This document shows, piece after piece, positions 1 to 6,340 of a DNA stretch of 64,000 nucleotides. How positions within the stretch are numbered: the stretch's first letter is position 1; each line of letters opens with the position of its first letter. Location of the stretch: assembly GCF_007830735.1 (NCBI RefSeq), contig NZ_VLLN01000003.1, forward strand, positions 135,327 through 199,326, written 5' to 3'. The notes below the pieces were generated by a model. It was given only the letters and a program-made list of their open reading frames with translations. It was not told where the DNA came from and made no database searches. Both the position numbers and the translations under genes were made by a program. The stretch comes from Geobacter argillaceus. Its GTDB lineage: Bacteria; Desulfobacterota; Desulfuromonadia; Geobacterales; DSM-12255.

Positions 1-148
1 TTTCAGCATGTTACTTTGCCAATTCTGCGAACCGGCATGTATCGCGCCTGAGCAAGGCCCTCCAGACTCAACAATCCTCCGTTTTTTACCATAATTTCAA
101 ACATCGCGAACATCCCCGCATTCCTGGGTCAGCACCAGGTTCGCGCAA
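1..148 (-). promoter_or_regulatory. Probable CRISPR leader (type I-C), array outside window
   Basis: Non-coding stretch directly after cas2, where type I-C leaders normally lie. Read on the minus strand it opens with GCGCGAACC (about 146-138) and later carries GGTTCGCA (33-26), an inverted pair, with an A/T-rich stretch between. No repeat-spacer unit is visible before base 1, so the first repeat should start just to the left of the window. Assignment rests on position and the GCGAACC-type motifs; it is an inference. Confidence 0.5.
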
Positions 149-442
149 TCATACCACCAACGTTTCCTCGTCAAAAAAGACGGTTCTGGTCATGCCATAC
201 TCCTCGACCCTCGTTTCCCGCGGCTCGGTCAGACGATAGAGCCGCAGGTTGTCCAACTCAAGCTTGACCTCCTTCAGCAACTTTCGCCGTAATTGTTCAT
301 ACTTCATCTCGTCCACCTGGCACTCGAACACCGATTTCTGCACCCGCTGACCGTAGTTCTTGCAGACCTGGGCGACACGGCGCAGGCGACGGCGCCCCTC
401 TTTGGTCTCGGTGTTCACGTCATAACAGACAACAATCCACAT
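149..442 (-). CDS. cas2: CRISPR-associated endonuclease Cas2 (type I-C)
   Basis: Small ferredoxin-fold protein of 97 aa, normal for Cas2. It forms the Cas1-Cas2 integrase that inserts new spacers at the leader end of the array. The N-terminus MWIVVCYDVNT has the strand-1 Asp (CYD) typical of Cas2, and KSVFECQV follows in the expected second strand region. A GTG one codon upstream (445) could also be the start; the ATG at 442 is preferred because the family begins MWxVVxYDV. It is the last gene of the cas operon, next to the leader. The DUF559 fragment lies 40 bp upstream and the intervening DNA contains a C/G-rich repeat. Confidence 0.93.
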   Translation of the reverse strand: MWIVVCYDVNTETKEGRRRLRRVAQVCKNYGQRVQKSVFECQVDEMKYEQLRRKLLKEVKLELDNLRLYRLTEPRETRVEEYGMTRTVFFDEETLVV

Positions 443-445
443 CAC

Positions 446-487
446 ATCCCCTCTCTAATCCCCTCCCCCCTCCATGAGGGGATTATC
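446..487. repeat. C/G-rich palindromic repeat between DUF559 fragment and cas2
   Basis: The plus strand reads a run of CCCCTC blocks followed by ATGAGGGGATT, so AATCCCC and GGGGATT can pair. It differs in sequence from the 35-bp repeat pair at 761-795 and 1836-1870 but has the same style and again lies exactly at a gene junction of the cas4-cas2 segment. Confidence 0.45.
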
Positions 488-728
488 TCCGCAGAATCAC
501 TTCCAGAATCCGCTCAAGCACCGCATCAATTTCCAGCAATACTTCCCGGTTATGAAAACGCAACACCAGCAGTCCTTCGTCCTTCAGACATAGATCACGC
601 ACCCGATCTTGTTCGAGATTGTCCGGCTCGCCGTGCTGGCTGCCGTCGACCTCAACGATCAACCCTGCTTCAGGTGCGAAGAAATCCACTATGTATGGCC
701 CAATGGGCTTCTGCCGATAAAACTGCAC
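483..728 (-). pseudogene. Truncated DUF559 (Vsr-like) endonuclease-domain protein
   Basis: The 81-codon frame matches the C-terminal two thirds of DUF559 proteins, a PD-(D/E)XK-type nuclease fold related to very-short-patch repair enzymes: KPIGPYIVDFFAPEAGLIVEVDGSQH, with the usual D and E-x-D-G-x-Q-H residues, followed by the conserved LRFHNREVL strand. Family members are usually about 115-125 aa. Here the N-terminal helical part is missing; the frame is open only about 8 codons further upstream before a stop, without an ATG, and GTG at 728 is the only plausible start. It lies between cas1 and cas2 with palindromic repeats on both sides. I read it as a degraded insertion, although catalytic residues survive and residual expression cannot be excluded. 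Confidence 0.7.
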
Positions 729-760
729 ATCATCCGCTGCGGCAAGAATTGGTCATATAT

Positions 761-795
761 TCCCCCCTTTACAAAAGGGGGGCCAGGGGAGATTT
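761..795. repeat. 35-bp palindromic repeat, copy 1 (cas1/DUF559 junction)
   Basis: TCCCCCCTTT-ACA-AAAGGGGGG followed by CCAGGGGAGATTT. It is nearly identical to the copy at 1836-1870. The perfect hairpin core (CCCCCCTTT/AAAGGGGGG) lies immediately after the cas1 stop codon and just before the truncated DUF559 frame, so it could act as a transcript-stabilising hairpin as well as mark an insertion boundary. Confidence 0.75.
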
Positions 796-1828
796 ACCCA
801 TGAACATACGGCACGTAGGACTCCAGGTCCCCGCGGAGATGGCGCGCCAGCAGCCTTGCCTGAAGAAACGGCAGGAGGCCGATGGGCGACTTTTCCGCCA
901 GCAGCGGATGGTCGGCTTCTTCCTGTTTTCGCTTCTGCCAGGCAGCCACCACCTCCCGGCGCCCCTTTTCGTTCAGGTAGACCGCCCCACCAGGGCGTGG
1001 CTCGAAATGGTCGACCGTTATCTGTTTGCGGTTGATCAGGGTGATTGCCAGCCGATCGGCCATGAATGCCCGGAACTCCTCCATGAGGTCGAGCCCCAGC
1101 GATGGCCTGCCGGGACGGGGTACATGCAGGAAACCGATCTGCGGATCGAGGCCGACACCTTCCAGGGCGCTGATGCAGTCGTTCAGCAGCAGGGTATACA
1201 GGAACGAAATAAGGGCGTTCACCGGATCGAGCGGCGGGCGGCGATTGCGACCGTTCATCGGCAGGGCTTCCCGCTCTTCCGGTTTGAACATAAGTGGAAA
1301 CACTTCGAAATAGGCAGCTGCCGCCTCACCTTCCAGCCCGCGTACATGATCGGGATCGCGGGGCGTCTTCAGATGGAACAGGGCATCGGCCTGAATATCG
1401 GCAGACTTGCGCAGGCGCATTTCTTCGTCCGCCCGTTCCGTCTCGCGGGCGCTGCGCATCAACACATTGCGGGCATTCTTCACCTTGCCGGCGGTCATGG
1501 CGGCGGCAAGCGACGTTACGCGCTGCGGATCACGCACCGCGTCGTGCTGGGCCTGCCGGAGCAGCACGTTCCCGCTGGTCTTCCCCACCATCCGGCACTT
1601 GAAGCGGCCGTTGCGGTCGAGGATCACCACAGTCCGCCCGTCATCGGCGCACTTGCCGAGAAAAAACGGGCTGATCATCACATTCCCCATGGTGACGATG
1701 GAGCCCAGGTGGTGCAGCGGCACCTGAAGCTGCAACGCGCCATTCACCTCCACCCGCACAGTTTCATGATCGAGCGAGAGATAGGCCCCCTGGGTCATGA
1801 CGTAGAGGGTGTTGAGTAGTTGTTTCAT
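794..1828 (-). CDS. cas1: CRISPR-associated endonuclease Cas1 (type I-C)
   Basis: Integrase of spacer acquisition, 344 aa, the usual length for Cas1c. The metal-binding catalytic set is visible: Glu166 in GLEGEAAAAYF, His235 in IGFLHVPRPG and Asp247 in LGLDLMEEF. The N-terminal beta domain begins MKQLLNTLYVMTQGAYLSLD, characteristic of the subtype. The start codon overlaps the stop of the upstream Bro-N gene (ATGA), which implies translational coupling to that non-cas gene rather than directly to cas4. Nothing suggests inactivation. Confidence 0.96.
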   Translation of the reverse strand: MKQLLNTLYVMTQGAYLSLDHETVRVEVNGALQLQVPLHHLGSIVTMGNVMISPFFLGKCADDGRTVVILDRNGRFKCRMVGKTSGNVLLRQAQHDAVRDPQRVTSLAAAMTAGKVKNARNVLMRSARETERADEEMRLRKSADIQADALFHLKTPRDPDHVRGLEGEAAAAYFEVFPLMFKPEEREALPMNGRNRRPPLDPVNALISFLYTLLLNDCISALEGVGLDPQIGFLHVPRPGRPSLGLDLMEEFRAFMADRLAITLINRKQITVDHFEPRPGGAVYLNEKGRREVVAAWQKRKQEEADHPLLAEKSPIGLLPFLQARLLARHLRGDLESYVPYVHG

Positions 1829-2688
1829 GGCTTGCTCCCCCCTTTAGGAAAGGGGGGCCGGGGGGGATTTCTCAGCCGCTTCCTGCTCTCCGGCTCGTCA
1901 AGGTAGTTTTCCGGCGTAACCACCTTTTCCCCGGTCTCGATCTCCAGCTTTTCCCGCGCCTCGCCGGCAATCCGCCCGCCCTTGTGAGCGGCTACCCTGT
2001 TTTTCTGAAAGCCTTGCGCATCCTGCTTTCGGGCGATTTCGGTCGTGGCCGCCTCCCCCAGCATGGAAAAGATCAGCTCCAGGTCGTTCATGTGGTCCCG
2101 CAGATTCTCCCGCTCCAGCCCCTTGAACTCCTTGTATTCGGCCGGTGTCATGCCGAAGGCGGCCTTGCTGATCTCGGCGGTCAGTATGGCATACTCGGGC
2201 GCTTCCCCCACGCCACGGTTCTTCCACTCCTCGGTAAGTTCGGCCCGCACGGCAATGCCGCGCATCCGCTTCTCGATCCAGGCTTCGGAATACCCCTTGG
2301 CCCGGTACAGTTCCCGCGTCCTGGCCGTCGACAGCTCCGGGTCTTCAATCTCCTGTACCCGCTCGTACCCCACCTTTGCCAGCCAGCGCTTGAACGGTTC
2401 GGCCTTGGGAGAGGGGATAGACTGGATGATGCGGAAGAGGCCTTCTGTGTTGGCGCAGTCGGTTAGGTATTTCTTCCCATCCGCTGCTACCAACTTCAGT
2501 CCGTGACAATTTGTCACGACCTCACTTCCTTCCGCATTGAGTCGCTGTTTCAGTTTCCTCCAGTAAGCCCCTGCATCCGCACTTTCAGTCAAAACGCCGC
2601 AGACATCCACAACAGAAAACCACCATTCGCCATTGTGAAGTGTCCTACGGATTTCCTTGTTTTGAAACACCACCAGCTTGGTTTCCAT
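1825..2688 (-). CDS. Bro-N / DinD-like domain protein embedded between cas4 and cas1
   Basis: A 287-aa protein. Residues about 1-100 (LVVFQNKEIRRTLHNGEWWF, VVDVCGVLTES, then the TEGLFRIIQSIPSPKAEPFK region) are a Bro-N domain as in phage antirepressors and baculovirus BRO proteins. The remainder (YRAKGYSEAWIEKRMRGI; LTAEISKAAFGMTPAEYKEFKG) resembles DNA-damage-inducible DinD and related antirepressor proteins. A strong GAGGAGGG site precedes the ATG 9 bp after cas4, and its stop overlaps the cas1 start, so it is a co-translated member of the adaptation operon. The last residues (NPPRPPFPKGG) are encoded by the 35-bp palindromic repeat, so the natural C-terminus was probably replaced by a repeat insertion. 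Function in this context is unknown; DNA binding or regulation is the family expectation. Confidence 0.82.
   Translation of the reverse strand: METKLVVFQNKEIRRTLHNGEWWFSVVDVCGVLTESADAGAYWRKLKQRLNAEGSEVVTNCHGLKLVAADGKKYLTDCANTEGLFRIIQSIPSPKAEPFKRWLAKVGYERVQEIEDPELSTARTRELYRAKGYSEAWIEKRMRGIAVRAELTEEWKNRGVGEAPEYAILTAEISKAAFGMTPAEYKEFKGLERENLRDHMNDLELIFSMLGEAATTEIARKQDAQGFQKNRVAAHKGGRIAGEAREKLEIETGEKVVTPENYLDEPESRKRLRNPPRPPFPKGGSKP
1836..1870. repeat. 35-bp palindromic repeat, copy 2 (in the 3' end of the Bro-N gene)
   Basis: TCCCCCCTTT-AGG-AAAGGGGGG followed by CCGGGGGGGATTT, near-identical to 761-795 and in the same orientation. It lies inside the reading frame of the Bro-N gene and encodes its Pro/Arg/Gly-rich tail, ending 7 bp before the cas1 ATG. 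Confidence 0.8.
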
Positions 2689-2697
2689 TTACCCTCC

Positions 2698-3315
2698 TCA
2701 GACGACAAACAGTTCCCGCGCCGCCCGGCGGCTCCGCTCCTTTTCGGCAACGACTGCCGGCAGGCACGATTCATTCAACGAGCACCCCTCGCACCGCTTA
2801 TCATTCACCGGCGGCGGCACGAGGCCGTTTAACAACATGTTACCCACGGCATCAGCCACCCGCTCCACCTCGGCCCGCATGGCATCGGTAAAGACGACCT
2901 CCCGTCGTTCCCGTGAGCCGTGCCAGTAGAGTGCCCCCTTTTCAACCGGTACGCCGAACATCTCTTCGAGGCAAATGGCCTGGGCGCAGAGCTGCAGAGC
3001 TTCGTGATGGCCCTTTCGCTGCCGGCCGGACTTGTACTCCACCGGATAGGGAACATCACCGTGAAACTCCACCAGATCGGCCTTGCCGGTCAGGTTCAAC
3101 CTGCGGCACCAGATGGGAAGCGCCCGCTCGAAGCGGACACCGGTCGACTCGCTGGACGAAACCTCGTCCACATGCTCATGTACGTCGCGACCCCGCATGG
3201 TGTAGAGGTTTTCGTCCCAGACCCGTTCGACATGGATCAAGGCGCACTGGCGCGGACAGTAGCTGTAGTGCTCCAGGGCTGAAAGCATGATCGGATCAGC
3301 TTGAGTATCTTCCAT
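2698..3315 (-). CDS. cas4: CRISPR-associated exonuclease Cas4
   Basis: A 205-aa RecB-family nuclease that processes prespacer ends and helps select PAM-containing spacers. The four Fe-S cysteines are present: Cys20 in YSYCPRQC, and Cys175, Cys178 and Cys184 near the C-terminus (CEGCSLNESC). The nuclease core is visible as GKADLVEF (Asp) and VEYKSGRQRKG (Glu, Lys), followed by an LQLCAQAICLEE helix corresponding to the QxxxY region. It heads the adaptation half of the locus and is separated from cas7 by the RhuM and toxin-antitoxin insert, so it may need its own promoter. The gap between its start and the divergent antitoxin gene is only 76 bp. Confidence 0.94.
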   Translation of the reverse strand: MEDTQADPIMLSALEHYSYCPRQCALIHVERVWDENLYTMRGRDVHEHVDEVSSSESTGVRFERALPIWCRRLNLTGKADLVEFHGDVPYPVEYKSGRQRKGHHEALQLCAQAICLEEMFGVPVEKGALYWHGSRERREVVFTDAMRAEVERVADAVGNMLLNGLVPPPVNDKRCEGCSLNESCLPAVVAEKERSRRAARELFVV

Positions 3316-3337
3316 AACTCCTCGCAGCGATGGGACC

Positions 3338-3366
3338 TTGACTCACGCACTGGTATGACATAACAT
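3338..3366 (+). promoter_or_regulatory. Candidate sigma-70 promoter of the toxin-antitoxin pair
   Basis: TTGACT (3338-3343), a 17-nt spacer and TAACAT (3361-3366). The -10 lies within the palindrome at 3350-3374, so occupancy of that operator would block it. Read from sequence only. Confidence 0.5.
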
Positions 3367-3374
3367 CATACCAG
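3350..3374. promoter_or_regulatory. Palindromic operator for autorepression of the toxin-antitoxin genes
   Basis: Perfect 9-bp inverted repeat CTGGTATGA / TCATACCAG with a 7-bp spacer, placed between the -35 element and the ribosome binding site (GGAGG at about 3381) of the antitoxin gene. Ribbon-helix-helix antitoxins typically bind such sites. The cas4 start lies only 35 bp away on the other strand, so binding here might also affect cas4 expression. Confidence 0.6.
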
Positions 3375-3391
3375 CGAGAGGGAGGTGTTCC

Positions 3392-3634
3392 ATGGCAAAA
3401 GCAAAGCTGGCCGTAACGCTCGACGAAAAGACTCTGGCCGAGGTCGACAGCCTCGTAAGGCGCCACCTGTTCCCCAACCGCAGCCGGGTAATCGAGATGG
3501 CGGTACAGGAAAAGCTGGCCCGCCTCGGCAAGAACCGGCTGGCAGCCGAGTGCGCCCTGCTCGACCCAACCTTTGAAAAGGCCATGGCCGAGGAGGGGAT
3601 GGGAGAGGAGTTAAGCGAATGGCCCGAATACTGA
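3392..3634 (+). CDS. Ribbon-helix-helix antitoxin (type II TA)
   Basis: An 80-aa protein. The N-terminal half KLAVTLDEKTLAEVDSLVRR with NRSRVIEMAVQEKLAR is a ribbon-helix-helix DNA-binding fold: beta strand, helix, turn with the conserved N-R-S, helix. The acidic C-terminal tail (about residues 55-80) would wrap the toxin. It precedes a MazF-family gene and overlaps it by 16 bp, the standard antitoxin-first arrangement. It is transcribed against the cas operon. GGAGG lies 6 bp before the ATG, and a promoter and palindromic operator lie just upstream. A 208-aa frame on the opposite strand (3343-3969) is only its antisense shadow. Confidence 0.88.
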   Translation: MAKAKLAVTLDEKTLAEVDSLVRRHLFPNRSRVIEMAVQEKLARLGKNRLAAECALLDPTFEKAMAEEGMGEELSEWPEY

Positions 3635-3954
3635 GGGGCGACATCCGCTGGGCCGACCTCAACCCGGTGCGCGGCAACGAGCAGGCCGGCCTGCGGCCGG
3701 TGCTCATCCTGAGCCATGACGTGTTCAACGCCCGTTCCGGCACGGTCATCGCCGTCGCCATCACCAGCCAGCCGCAACGGGCCGGCTTCCCCCTCACCCT
3801 GGAACTCGCCTCGCCCGGCCTCCCCAAACAGTCCTGGATCAAGATCAGCCAGATCCGCACCCTCTCGGTCGAGCGGATCGGCAAGAAGATCGCCGAGGCC
3901 AGCCCGGAAGAACTGGTCCGGGTGATCGACGGGTTGAACGAGATCGTGGGGTAG
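3619..3954 (+). CDS. MazF/PemK-family endoribonuclease toxin
   Basis: A 111-aa toxin predicted to cleave mRNA. Family signatures are visible: LRGDIRWADLNPVRGNEQAGLRPVLILS at the N-terminus (the RGD-type start and the G-x-R-P-V-L strand), FNARSGTVIAVAITSQ in the middle, and SWIKISQIRTLSVERIGK toward the C-terminus, containing the conserved S-x-I-x-x-x-Q-I-R-T. It overlaps the antitoxin gene by 16 bp. It lies between the effector and adaptation halves of the cas operon on the opposite strand, converging on the RhuM gene 12 bp away. Confidence 0.92.
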   Translation: MARILRGDIRWADLNPVRGNEQAGLRPVLILSHDVFNARSGTVIAVAITSQPQRAGFPLTLELASPGLPKQSWIKISQIRTLSVERIGKKIAEASPEELVRVIDGLNEIVG

Positions 3955-3965
3955 AGCCGCTCTGG

Positions 3966-5000
3966 TCATTTCTGGCTACCCTTCCGCTTGGACTCAATCG
4001 TCTTTATCGCTTCCAGAAAATCCCGATCTACCTGGCGCGGCCGGGCGTCAATCAGGACCCGGTACCGTTCATATTCCACTTCTGCCTTTGCCTTCGCTGT
4101 TTCAGTGGAAATCGAACCGGCATGATCCAGCAGTTCATGTTCCGAGAGCTTCAGGAAATCATCCAGCTTTACAATCCAGTCACGCATGGTCATCGGCTTG
4201 CGCCGCAATGCCTGGAGTTCGGCGAAATCGATATATGCACTTACAATGCGGTTCAGCGCGTGGAGCTCTTCTTCCGTCAGGTAGTTCTTGGCAATCGTGA
4301 CATCATCCTTGCGGACGATGCCGCCGGGACGGGTCGTGACAAGTCCCATGTGCGGCTTGGTGGCATCCGCCCGCTGATGGATCACCTCCGCCGCCGTGTG
4401 GCCGTGGCAGGCCCAGTGCATCTTGTTCTGCATGGTGGCAAAGAATTGCTGTGATATCTCCGTGTTCGGCGAATAGTCAACACTGGTCGCGTAGATATCG
4501 AGTACTTTCTGGTAAAAGCGTCGCTCAGAAGAACGGATATCCCGTATCCGCTCCAGCTGTTCGTCGAAGTAATCTTTCTGGCCCTTGCCCGGCGGGTTTT
4601 TCAGGCGTTCGTCATCCATGGCGAACCCCTTGATGATGTACTCCCGTAACCGCTGGGTGGCCCAGATGCGGAACTGAGTACCGCGATGGGACTTGACCCG
4701 GTAGCCGACGGAGATGATGACGTCGAGGTTATAGTGAGCAGTGTCATAGGTTTTACCGTCAGAGGCAGTTATCCGGAATTTCCGGATAACTGAGTCAGCC
4801 GATAGCTCCCCCTCGGCGAAGATGTTCTTGATATGCTCATTGACCGTCCGCACATCCTTCCGGAACAGGTCCGCCATCTGTTTCTGGCTCAACCAGACGG
4901 TTTCATCCTGCATCCGGACTTCGATGCGCGTAGTGCCGTCCTCGGTCTGGTAGAGGAGGAAGTCGCCAGTGGGCGGGATAAGGTCTTTCGGTTTTTTCAT
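3966..5000 (-). CDS. RhuM-family protein
   Basis: A 344-aa protein recognised as the RhuM family first described in Salmonella pathogenicity islands: FLLYQTEDGTTRIEVRMQDETVWLSQKQMADLF, VRTVNEHIKNIFAEGEL, IRKFRITASDGKTYDTAHYNLDVIISVGYRVKS and the C-terminal HxHTAAEVIHQRAD region. The first 110 residues resemble a winged-helix/antirepressor-like region. Biochemical role is not established; members are common in genomic islands and near restriction or defence genes. It sits between cas7 and the TA pair, in cas orientation, with REP-type palindromes between its start and cas7. It may be co-transcribed with the cas operon. Confidence 0.88.
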   Translation of the reverse strand: MKKPKDLIPPTGDFLLYQTEDGTTRIEVRMQDETVWLSQKQMADLFRKDVRTVNEHIKNIFAEGELSADSVIRKFRITASDGKTYDTAHYNLDVIISVGYRVKSHRGTQFRIWATQRLREYIIKGFAMDDERLKNPPGKGQKDYFDEQLERIRDIRSSERRFYQKVLDIYATSVDYSPNTEISQQFFATMQNKMHWACHGHTAAEVIHQRADATKPHMGLVTTRPGGIVRKDDVTIAKNYLTEEELHALNRIVSAYIDFAELQALRRKPMTMRDWIVKLDDFLKLSEHELLDHAGSISTETAKAKAEVEYERYRVLIDARPRQVDRDFLEAIKTIESKRKGSQK

Positions 5001-5012
5001 ATCAATTGCCTT

Positions 5013-5081
5013 GTAGGGGCGGGGTCATCCCGCCCGATAATCAAAATTCCGTAGGAACGGCCCTGGGTGGCCGCCCTGGGT
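5013..5081. repeat. REP-like palindromes between cas7 and the RhuM gene
   Basis: Two palindromic units: GTAGGGGCGGGGTCATCCCGCCC at 5013-5035, and a degenerate one (GTAGGAACGGCCC...GGCCGCCCTGGG) at 5051-5081. They share the GTAGGGGCGGGG signature with the elements at 10616-10682, 10977-11000 and 19720-19783, consistent with mobilisation by a RAYT enzyme. Confidence 0.65.
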
Positions 5082-5098
5082 TTATTGCCAATAGTACC

Positions 5099-5953
5099 TC
5101 ATAACCTCTCAATGACCGTCACACCCTGCGGCACATTCTCCTGAGTCGGCACGCAAATATCATAGTGATTGAAACTGCGAACCGGCGACTCCGACGCCTC
5201 GGCAGTCACCAGATCGAACAGGTGATGGGCCGGGGCGTTTCCCATTTTCGAGTCATGCTTGAAGATGATCAGCTTCCGGGCCGACATCTGGCCACGGGCG
5301 GCCGAGCGGTCATGCTCGAACATATTGACCAGCGACTGCCAGAACAGTTCAAGGTCGTCCTCACTAAAACCGGTCTGACCCGCCAAGGGTGCAGAGATGA
5401 AGCCATGGCAACGGTAAAGGGCATAGGGGACAGTGAATTTGCGCCCCATGGTGCGGTTATCCCCGTCCTGCTTTTCAGCTTCGGCAGGGGTTGCTACTGC
5501 CATGCGGGTGATGCTGTGCTCCAGCGGCACGATCTGGTCGACGCTGCGGGCAAAGGTCAACTGAACCGGACCACGCACCTGTCCAGCGTTTTTACCAGTT
5601 GACATGACAGCACCAAAGGTCCGGACGTCATAGTATTTGCCACACATAAACTGCCTGGCAGCCTCAGTTTTCTCGCCCTTTTCCTTTGCCTTCACATTCT
5701 CCTGCTCATGAGCCTCGTCGATAAGGTTGTTAAGGATAGCCTTCTCTTTGACAAAGATGTCATACCCCTGCGTCAGGTCTTTATCCAACTGGACAAAGTT
5801 CCGCACCTTCCGCTTCAGACAGACGTCCGTCACCAACCCATGGCCGGTTTCCGGGTCGATACGGGGCAAGTTCCCGGCATCCGGGTCGCCGTTGGGGTTA
5901 CCGTCTTTCACGTCGAAAAACAGGACAAAGTCATAACGGTTTTGAATAGTCAT
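5099..5953 (-). CDS. cas7: Type I-C Cascade backbone protein Cas7 (Csd2)
   Basis: A 284-aa RAMP-fold protein that coats the crRNA spacer in type I-C Cascade. It begins RYDFVLFFDVKDGNPNGDPDAGNLPR, the characteristic Csd2 N-terminus, followed by GLVTDVCLKRKVRNFV and the FGAVMSTGKNAGQVRGPVQLTFARSVD core. An AGGAGGAG ribosome binding site lies 5 bp before the ATG, 12 bp after cas8c. It is the last gene of the effector module before the inserted RhuM and TA genes. Confidence 0.96.
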   Translation of the reverse strand: MTIQNRYDFVLFFDVKDGNPNGDPDAGNLPRIDPETGHGLVTDVCLKRKVRNFVQLDKDLTQGYDIFVKEKAILNNLIDEAHEQENVKAKEKGEKTEAARQFMCGKYYDVRTFGAVMSTGKNAGQVRGPVQLTFARSVDQIVPLEHSITRMAVATPAEAEKQDGDNRTMGRKFTVPYALYRCHGFISAPLAGQTGFSEDDLELFWQSLVNMFEHDRSAARGQMSARKLIIFKHDSKMGNAPAHHLFDLVTAEASESPVRSFNHYDICVPTQENVPQGVTVIERL

Positions 5954-5965
5954 CGGTATCTCCTC

Positions 5966-6340
5966 CTATGGGTTCACGTTAGTAGTGGCTTCGTTCTTTT
6001 TGAAAAAATCCTGGCGCTGGTGATAGTAGCCTACGGCAAAGCGCCCTTGATCCTGCAGGTTCAGATGGGTAGGGAAATCATCGAGGCCATCCATAATCTC
6101 ACCGACGATCTTCTCAAGATTAACCGCCCTCCCGCGGTTTTCGAGTTTCGAGAGATGGTGATTTTTCAGTTTCATCAGGTGTGGGAACGCCGCCACCGGC
6201 GTTCCCGACGCCGAGCCATAGAACCGGTCCCGGATTGTTGCGTTGATACCAGGGCTCGCCTCCTCCTGAATCTTCTCCAGTACCGCGAAGAGCCGCCCGA
6301 GGCGATAGCCCGGATTGGGATTGGTTACATCGAGTGCCAT
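5966..6340 (-). CDS. cas11c: Internally initiated small subunit Cas11c within cas8c
   Basis: In type I-C systems the Cascade small subunit is made from an internal start within cas8c. Here codon 463 of cas8c is an ATG preceded 5 nt upstream by a perfect AGGAGG (6346-6351 on the minus strand), far stronger than chance inside a coding region. The product would be 124 aa (MALDVTNPNPGYRLGRLF...), a helical protein ending with the cas8c C-terminus and matching the expected 13-14 kDa size. The internal start is seen in sequence; its function follows from established work on the subtype. Confidence 0.75.
   Translation of the reverse strand: MALDVTNPNPGYRLGRLFAVLEKIQEEASPGINATIRDRFYGSASGTPVAAFPHLMKLKNHHLSKLENRGRAVNLEKIVGEIMDGLDDFPTHLNLQDQGRFAVGYYHQRQDFFKKNEATTNVNP

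Noticed and set aside
293-1819. Long plus-strand frame of 508 codons over cas1/DUF559
   Set aside because: Antisense to clearly recognised cas1 and DUF559 sequence; no family features, arises from high GC codon bias.
3343-3969. 208-codon minus-strand frame between RhuM and cas4
   Set aside because: Antisense of the RHH-MazF pair, which has its own promoter, operator and ribosome binding sites.
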